Part shown: piece after piece, positions 56,620-64,000 of the stretch
Position numbering within the stretch: position 1 is the stretch's first letter
Layout: each line of letters starts with the position of its first letter
DNA from: Oxyruncus cristatus
Lineage: Eukaryota > Chordata > Aves > Passeriformes > Cotingidae
Direction of reading: 5' to 3'
DNA length: 64,000 nt
NCBI GenBank assembly: GCA_013399855.1
Contig: VXAY01005812.1
Coordinates: forward strand, 308,394-372,393
The notes under the pieces: model-generated
What the model saw: the letters and a program-made list of their open reading frames with translations, nothing else
Databases searched by the model: none
What the model was told of the DNA's origin: nothing
Translations under genes and position numbers: made by a program

Positions 56620-57060
56620 GAAATGGCAAATTAAGTCAGTTAATAGAATTAATTGAGTCGATGTAATCCTTTTAATCAGATGGATTTGATCCCTTCTCAG
56701 ATGAATTAGAATCCATTAACAGATAAGTCAATTATTGGACTAAATTAAATCTAATAATAATGCCTACTGCTCACAGCAACACTAATTAATCTAAATACAC
56801 TTACCTATCTCCCAGGGTTGTTTTTTTAAAAAGCTTAATTGATGTTTCTAAAGTGCTCTGAGATCTTTAGATAACAGGCTATCTATGTGAACAAAATATT
56901 ATCTCTTAACAGACTATAAACTAATTAAAAGACTGATCTATTTGCAGATTGCATTTTTACTTTAATCTCTTCAACCTATTCAGAAGGAGTTTGTACTGGC
57001 CCAGAAAAACAATATTCCTCTTATAAGCTTATTATTACTTTACAGGTTCCTAAGTGGTCC
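56620..57060. promoter_or_regulatory. Candidate conserved enhancer block (intron 3)
   Basis: About 440 bp of AT-rich unique DNA with almost no CpG and many homeodomain-type cores: TAGAATTAATTGAG, CAATTATTGG, ACTAATTAATCTAAA, GCTTAATTGATG, ACTAATTAAAAG. No simple-repeat or transposon explanation. The most enhancer-like stretch in the window. Inference only. Confidence 0.45.
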
Positions 57061-58219
57061 TTTCATTCAGAAAATGAAAGGGGGAAGGGGGAAAACAACC
57101 ATTAAAGTGCTGACAAAAAAAAGAAAAGGACCTGGAACCTTTATATTCTACCTCTGATAAATGGTACAGATAGGGAAGAGAGGGATCAGTGACCTGAAAC
57201 CTTAGATCCTTTCATTTATTTTCATTTCACAAAAGGCAGAAGACATTCTATCCTGTTTGCTCACGATCTGTGTATCCGGCGCAGTTGGGGAGACAGAGCT
57301 CTCTTGGTTGGGTGAAGGCATTTTTTGCCTCATTTGTATTTCACAGCCATGGGATTTTTGGTTTAATTTGTCCCCAGCTACTGCTGTCCTGCGGGGCGAT
57401 AAGCAGTGATAGCCATCAGTGGAGAGGGGAGAGGTGTGAGAGCCCTTTGCTGCCCTCACGGTGGAGGTAACATTAATTTGCTTGGATGGCCTTAGGCTGG
57501 AATGTGCTGTGTGTAGGTACATTACTAGTCAGCGTGTTCCAGGTGGTATTTTGTCCATGGACCTATTCCATTACAGTTTAAAATATGCTCTTGGGTCCCT
57601 CAGAAGGTTATAAACCCTCTATTTTATAAACCTCATTCATATGCCTTATAATCTACAGCACAGAGGCTTTGTTTGAGGACACGCTGTGCAAGGGGCAGTG
57701 CACAGGTGGGACATCTCTCCTCAGCATCCCGGTGCTGGACCCTGAGCCAGTGACATCCCCTCGAAGACTTGCCCTGGGTTCAGTGGTTTTAGCTCAGGAC
57801 TGGAGAGATGCTCCTGAGACAGGAGGTTTTGGGGGGTTAACAGAGCATGGGTTTGCCAGCAGTCGACACATCTGGGGTCAGGCAGACCAAGGAGGGAAGG
57901 AACCTCAAGAGGTGGTGAGCATGCAAGATGCCAGGTGTTACCTCCACAAGTTGTACAGATGTGCTTTTTTGGGTGGTACAGAGAAAGCAAGGAGCTGGGG
58001 AAAATGCATGACTCCTCACTGGGGCCACTCCAGCCTGGGTGATGTGCTCTGCAGCTTGCAGCCCCCACCTTCTGTTCAAGCTGGAGCTTCCATGAGATGC
58101 CAGTGGACCTGCCCATGGAGAGCACATTACAGCTGTCTAGACATCAGCCACACTCCATCCCGCCAGAGATTTCATTTGTGGTAGAAGTGGGCTCTGTTCC
58201 ATGAGGAGGTGTAATATGT

Positions 58220-58400
58220 GTGGAAAATATTATTATAGCAGAATAGCCTCCTTTAATTGACTCTAAATTTTGTAGGATTCCTTCCTAGGTTTGGGTAATC
58301 CTGTGCTCTCCAGAATTAATGGCTGACATAGCACTTCTTCGGTCTTGGCAACCTGACAGCTAATTTAGAACTCCCTAAACTCATTTCACTAATGACTCCC
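58220..58400. promoter_or_regulatory. Candidate conserved noncoding element (intron 3)
   Basis: AATATTATTATAGC, CCTTTAATTGACTC, CAGAATTAATGGC, CAGCTAATTTAG and CACTAATGACTCCC in 180 bp with a single CpG. Inference only. Confidence 0.35.
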
Positions 58401-59929
58401 ATTTGTTCTATCTCAAAGCCTGGAAACAAATGCAAAATACCAGTGCCATTGTCCCATCTTTAGCAAGTCATTCTTTCCCCTCAGTGTTTCTGGCACCTGA
58501 ACAGCAAGCTGCCTTGGGAAACCTGATTAACCCTTTCCCTTCCCGGAATAGTTTAAATCAATTTCGATCCCTCTCCTGGGAAGATCAGGAGGACAAACTA
58601 AACTCATTTTGGCTGGAAGGCGCAGAAATTACCTGAAAGAAAGGGGGGGGAGATGTAGTCCCAGTAGCATTTGGGGTTTATGAAATATAGCCGTATTTCC
58701 ACATTTTTTTCCACGTGTATTTCCAAGCTGCTTTTCCTCACAGAAACAGGTGCGTGCAAGGGGTTGTTTGCCGGTGCAGCTCAGCCCCAAATCCCTCATG
58801 AGCTGGGATTCACTTTGTAATTTATTCTGCTGAACCATCAGGATGGCTGTTTCCCATTTAACAAACGTATCGCTGCCTCCAGTCTCTTCCCATTACAGTT
58901 TTGACATGACGACAAGACAAATAAATTTTTTAAAAGACCTTTTATCTTCTAAACCATTTATTTTCACTTACTTAGCCCGGGGGCAGAGCTGACCTCAGCG
59001 TAAGGGATGATCATTCACCATGGCAGCTGTACAGTCATATGTGTCCTGGGGACTGGCCTGAGCCGGAGAAGCCTTCGCCGTCCAGCTGCTCTGTTGTGGC
59101 TCTGGGCTTTTCCTTCTTGCCCAACCATCCCCAACAGCTTTATTTATTTTTTTTTCCCCTTAAAATGTCTCCCCTTTTCATCTGCAGTGGGGCAGTGCCG
59201 AAGTTGTCCCTTGAAAGCAGGCGAGGAGATGAGCTGAAGCTCCTGGCTTTGTTGACCCACACATGGGGCAGGAGCTGGGAATGGGGGTGGAGCTGGGTTT
59301 GAGGATAGAGCTTGGGCTGTGGATGGGGCAGGAGGTGGGGATGGGCTCCCAGCTTGCTCCGGGCAGTGAGGGGCCTCGGCCGCCCTCGCCTTCCTGGTGG
59401 CTCTTAAAGGTTCCATTTAAAATATGCTGTAAGCATTTTATACAAACCATCTGTACATTGAAGACATTTTTAGTTTTTTTTCTGCCATATTCTGTGCCAG
59501 GGTAGGGAAAAGCCTTGCTTAGGCAGGATGAGAAGTTACGGAAGAAAAATCCAAGCCTTTTGCTTTTTGATTCATGACAAACCTGTTTTGAACAATGAAT
59601 TTGTTGTCAATTTCTTTTGATTTTGGAAGCTACTGTCCCAAGCTCCTGCTGCAGCCAGCTGTCCCACCTCCTGCTTCAGGTTCATACCTGAAGTCCATCT
59701 TTCTCTGCAGCAATTCTTGTTTTGTACCTGCAGTAACAGCAGAACCTGGTGTTTATTTTTCTTCTGACACTGCAGTGATTTTGGATTTCCCTACTTCTGG
59801 ATCTTGAGATAGTTTAAAGAACTTTGACTTTCACAGAAAAAAAAATAAATCCCCTTTTAGCTCTGTGTCCAAACTTCAAGTCTCCATAACCATTGATCAG
59901 GGTTCAGAAAGCATAGGCCTGTCTGTCAG

Positions 59930-60300
59930 CAAATATTAGGACCCAGAAATAACGATGAGAAGTAATTTAGAGATCTGCTGATAATCTGTCATTTTTAATT
60001 TCTTTGTGGATTGGAAAGTGAGCTACAAAGTGAAAAAATCTTTATTTTCATGCAAGTCATAAAAGGGTTTTTGTTAACAGTTTTTGTGTATATAATTCTG
60101 TGCTGTGATTTAAGTGTTCCCATTAGAAATGCAGAATAGGAAATAGGATCCCATCTGTGAGCAATTTAAGAGGAAGTGAGACAATGGAGTCGATTGCTTC
60201 TTCAGTTTAGATAATCAATATAAATATTATTAGTATAGTGATTTATCTTCTTAGACACTTTTTGAAAATGTGAATGCCAGACCCTGAAGACAGGTCAATA
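59930..60300. promoter_or_regulatory. Candidate conserved noncoding element (intron 3)
   Basis: AT-rich unique stretch with AAGTAATTTAGAG, CTGATAATCTGTC, CATTTTTAATTTC and TAGATAATCAATATAAATA. Inference only. Confidence 0.3.
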
Positions 60301-60491
60301 TGATGCTATCTGTTCCTGCCTTGCTGTGTTTATGGTGTTTTCCTATGAAGCTCAAGCAACTGCTTTGCTATCTGTTCTTCCCTGGCTGTGATGAAATAAC
60401 ACACACACAATCTTAGGGCTTCCCTTTCTTCTCCGTGACTCTGGAAATGCACTGTGTGTATTAGTTTAATGATTACGTTTATCTGAAATTT

Positions 60492-60570
60492 GTACTGGTG
60501 GCTGTGGGGAGATACTGGGAGCTGATCTTTAAGGTGCCTCCCAACCCAAACCATTCTGTGATTCTATGAT
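60492..60570 (+). mobile_element. CR1 LINE fragment, extreme 3' tip (sense)
   Basis: CTGATCTTTAAGGTGCCTCC, CAACCCAAACCATTCTGTGA and TTCTATGATG: only the last ~80 bp of a CR1 copy. Confidence 0.85.
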
Positions 60571-63500
60571 GAAGTTCTGGAAGAAGTTTGCATATGTGTT
60601 TCTAGGCCATGAGTGATTCTGTGCACAAACGCTGAGAGAGCTCCTTTGGGTTTGTTGCAGTTTTTCTGTGTTGGTGTCAAACCTTGTTTTGTGCTATCTG
60701 AGATTTTCCCATATCTAAGCATTTGGCCAGTCATGAATTCAAGTCAGTTCTTGGGGTGCAATTAAAATTAAAACCCTAAAAATAGGCTAGTCTGCATTTC
60801 CAAGAGGATTTTTAATTGCTTTTACTTTGGAGAGGAAGGAAGGGAAACATTGTCAACAAATTCTCTTGTACATTTTGCCTTTGGTGTACATCACTGTGCA
60901 TGACATCAAGTGGCCAATGAGTTTTTTTCCTTCATAAGAAATGTTTGGAGGAAATTAAAAATGTCAATAACCCCATGAAGAACATGCCTAATTAAAGACA
61001 GGATGGGAAATGCAAAACTTGATGTGTAAAGAGCACATTCTACTTGAAGATACCATGGAACCTCGCTAGGTTGCCGTTTGAGATTCCTAACGTCAGTAGC
61101 TTGCTTTGCTGGAGACTTAGTGGTGGTGGCATTGGCCACATCACTCACCTGGAGCATCTCCCGCTCCCCTTTGCCAAGGTTGGGTGGTGGGATACTGAGG
61201 CTGGACCCTCCAGACACTGGAGACAGAAGGACCTTTGTTCCTCATGCATAACCAAGTTGCATGAATTTCATCCTCTCAGCGTCCTTGTGTGTCCCTTCCT
61301 CATCGCAGAGCAAGGGCTGCACCGTTCCCTGACCTCGTGGTGTGCCAGCGGGATAAAAGCTTTGCAAATGGAGAGATGCTAAAGAGATGATGGTAATGGA
61401 GACCACATCGGTGGCCTTGTTAGAAGTTACTGTTTGGTGGTTTTAGATGCTGTGAGACCATTCCTGTTTTCAGGTTGGGGTTTCCTCAAGAAAGGTGTTA
61501 CATTTATAGAAAAATAAGGCACTTCAGTCACTCAGATTTCACCTCAGCTCTTTTAAAAACCAGATAGTCAGGAATTTCCGCAGCTGCGAGGTGGAGCACA
61601 GCAAACATTAACAATGCCAGTAGCATTGCGAGACAGTCTGGAAGAGCAGGGAAGTGCCCAGGCCCCTACAAAACTGCACCGAGCCTCAGGCTCGGCAGAA
61701 AGGTGAAAAATAATGAAGCTGCGAAGAGGAGAAATTGCTGATGCATGGCACTTGGAAATCTGTAAGAGTTCAAAAAGGGAGCTGAAAATACCCCCCAAAA
61801 ATGACTATCTGTGGCTTGAACGAAATAGTGTCCGATCAGCATTCAGAAACCGCTGAATTCAGGCCGTTCCAATACTGGCATTTTCCAGAGTGCCTGCCAG
61901 TCAGATGCAGAGGAGAACACATGTAGAGCGTCTGCGGTCTCAGCGCTCGCAAGAAGGGGAAGGCGAGCTGGAAGTAAAGGGAGTGAGAAGGCCCAGTAAA
62001 AAGATCCCCTATTTTTTCTTACAGTGAGGAAGAGTTTTGGGGTTGGAGGGAGATGGTGGCGTGGCTCTGTAAGCATCCCTATTAATGAGCTGTGTGTGCC
62101 AGCAAGAAATAGCTCACACTTTGGACTTTGGTCCCTGATGAATTTTCAGTATTTTCTGAATGTCCATAACAGACAATTCATGCTTTTATGGTGATGTAGG
62201 AGCTGAGACCTTCTCAATGTCTCCTGAGCCTCATGTCCCTGACTTCTGCTGTAGTCGCTTTACTGATGCTGCCTGTAGTGGCTGTGCTTGAAGAATGACT
62301 GGGTAGTGCTCAGATTTCTTCTGCCCTCATCTCTCCTGACTGAAATGTGTGCCTCAGAGGTCTCTTCTCCTCCTCTACCTTCACAGCTGCCAAAAAGGGT
62401 GCCTTTCTTCCCAAAGCAGTAAGAAAAAAATCCTGCCATCTGCCGTGACCCTGCTGCCTTCTAGCTGTGATGCGTTCTGGGTCTTCTCCAACAACTGGAT
62501 GGCAGCTGTGCTGGTTGGAAGGATCTGGCCCCAGGTTGCCCTGTGGAGAGGAGCCCTTGTTCTCTGATGTTGCTCAGCTGTTTCTGGACCTCACCCAAAA
62601 GCTGGCCTGGTGGGACAGAGGAGAAATGGATGTTGTGCCTGAGTGGCACGATGGTGACACAAGGCTGTGACGCTTGAACTTATGGTAGGAGGCATGTGTT
62701 TGGGATCCTGGCTTCCAGTTGGCACGGCTGGCACGGTTTGGTTTATACCTGATGTTCTCCAGTGCTTTTGGAAGGACAAGCAGCAGAGGAAATTGGTGGT
62801 TGAATGTGAGAGGGGAGATATAGCATCAAGGGACAGCCTCTGGAGATGGTTAAGACCTCAGTGTAGAGAAGCAGTAGGGAAGTAATAGGAATAGGATGGC
62901 ATATAAACACCAGATAAACCTAGACAATAATGTCCAAATGTCCTCAGTGCTTGGCCGTGGGCAGTTGAAAGGCTCACGGTGTGTCCACACCTGCCATGGG
63001 GGGGGTATGGGTGTGAGGGGTGTCCCCACTGCAGAACCCCCGTTACTACTCTGGCAGGTTTTTGCAGGGGTGAGTGCTGAGGCAGACTGGGGAACACTTT
63101 GGGCTTCTGGTTTCAAATCATATATTGTGTTGAGTTAGAGTGTGAACACTGCAGCTGCCTACAGCTGGTCTTGTCCTGTGGGGATCAGTGATGTTGCCCC
63201 AGGTTCCAGCAGTGAAGGAGCTTGCCTAAAGGTAACTTCAGTGTAAATCCCAAATAAGGTTTCTGCTGGTTGCATAGAGGGATCACAGGACTGGATCTCT
63301 GTTATAGCCAAGTCCTGATTATCCTCTTTCCTACACTCCTGCGACTCCACCGACTTCAGCAGAGCCATTCCTGGAGCTCCTGTGTGAGACTGAAAGGAGA
63401 TTAAGTGCCCAGCAGTGCCTCTCATTCCTCCTGTGTCTTGCACCTTTGTTCAGACCTTGCATTTCAAACCATTTTAGCCGGTGGGAGGTAAATCAAAGCT

Positions 63501-64000
63501 GTTAGGTTTGAGCCGGTGACAATGGCCTGGTGCTGTGTGGTGTGCCCAGCCCCTTGTCTTTGTGCAACGTTTGTGATTCTTGCCTTTATTTCATTTGCTT
63601 CTGCATCTGCATTTGTAACCGTTTTTTTCAAGTGAAGTTTCTGACTGGTGACTCATTAGGAGTAAATAGGCAAAAGGATATTGACTTTACACCTACTAAT
63701 TTGGGGGTGCTAACAAGCACATGTAAAAGCTCTGTAGTCACCGGGTAAATTGTCCCACCTGGGGGGACTGGAGGAAGGGAGATAAAAGCATTGCAAAGAA
63801 ACAGCACTTTTGTTTCTAACCACTAGCCATGTCTGTTCGTGCAGCCATGTGGGGTTGGGGTGAATGTTTGATGGTCACCATTGCTGTAATCTGTTCTGAG
63901 CTTTGCCAGGATTTTTCAGCACTCGAACTATTAGACCTGTGCGGGCACAAGAAGTAGCTAAGATCCTAAGATGCTAAATATGTTCACTCAGAAATGAGCT
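60571..64000 (+). other. FGF18: FGF18 intron 3, segment e (continues past window)
   Basis: No FGF18 exon 4 found: no frame encodes the next conserved FGF core segment. Candidate conserved stretches lie at about 60690-61080 and 63580-63730. No other gene recognised. Confidence 0.65.
63580..63730. promoter_or_regulatory. Candidate conserved noncoding element (intron 3)
   Basis: Unique stretch with TTCAAGTGAAG, GGTGACTCATTAGG (AP-1-like plus ATTA), TTTACACCTACTAATTTG (T-box-like half site beside TAAT). Inference only. Confidence 0.35.

Larger units (their letters stand above)
57061..60491 (+). other. FGF18: FGF18 intron 3, segment d
   Basis: No gene recognised. AT-rich, CpG-poor stretches at 58220-58400 and 59930-60300 are candidate conserved elements. 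A G-rich imperfect repeat of GGGGCAGGAG/GGGAATGGGG type words lies at about 59260-59350. Confidence 0.6.

Noticed and set aside
53135..64000. FGF18 exon 4
   Set aside because: Searched all + frames for the next conserved FGF core segment and found none; it is taken to lie beyond the window.

Overview
The window is nuclear DNA from a bird, probably a songbird. It has long introns with GT-AG signals, many CR1 retrotransposon 3' ends with the avian ending (...CCATTCTGTGATTCTATG), a passerine-looking solo LTR, and two vertebrate genes in the order and orientation known from chicken and human: NPM1 then FGF18, both on the + strand. It is ordinary vertebrate euchromatin. I found no bacterial or viral gene system, CRISPR array or undescribed multigene system.

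Layout. 1-383: CpG-rich 3' part of NPM1 intron 1 (coding exon 1 lies left of the window). 384-11110: NPM1 coding exons 2-11, all found and joined in frame (272 complete codons plus the end of one split codon), followed by a short 3'UTR with two AATAAA signals (11402, 11420). 11446-22900: intergenic DNA with one clear CR1 copy and no convincing gene. 22905-24620: FGF18 CpG-island promoter, interrupted by a 910-base assembly gap (23021-23930). 23966-53124: FGF18 coding exons 1-3, with a tiny intron 1 (292 bp), a 37-bp exon 2 and a 28.6-kb intron 2. 53125-64000: the start of FGF18 intron 3. I did not find the exons for the rest of the FGF fold, so they should lie to the right.

The FGF18 introns hold at least seven CR1 pieces, one of them nested inside another, plus a solo LTR, two internal CpG islands (about 44.0 and 55.0 kb), and AT-rich, CpG-poor blocks dense in TAAT-type motifs (strongest at 56.62-57.06 kb). 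Those blocks look like conserved developmental enhancers, but that is inference because no alignment could be run.

The two genes are neighbours, not a pathway. NPM1 encodes a nucleolar histone/ribosome chaperone expressed in most cells. FGF18 encodes a secreted, developmentally restricted growth factor. The main unusual points are a GC-AG intron in NPM1, an in-frame ATG opening FGF18 exon 3 with open reading frame upstream of it, a nested CR1, a tandem duplication around a single N inside a CR1, and the two orphan CpG islands.
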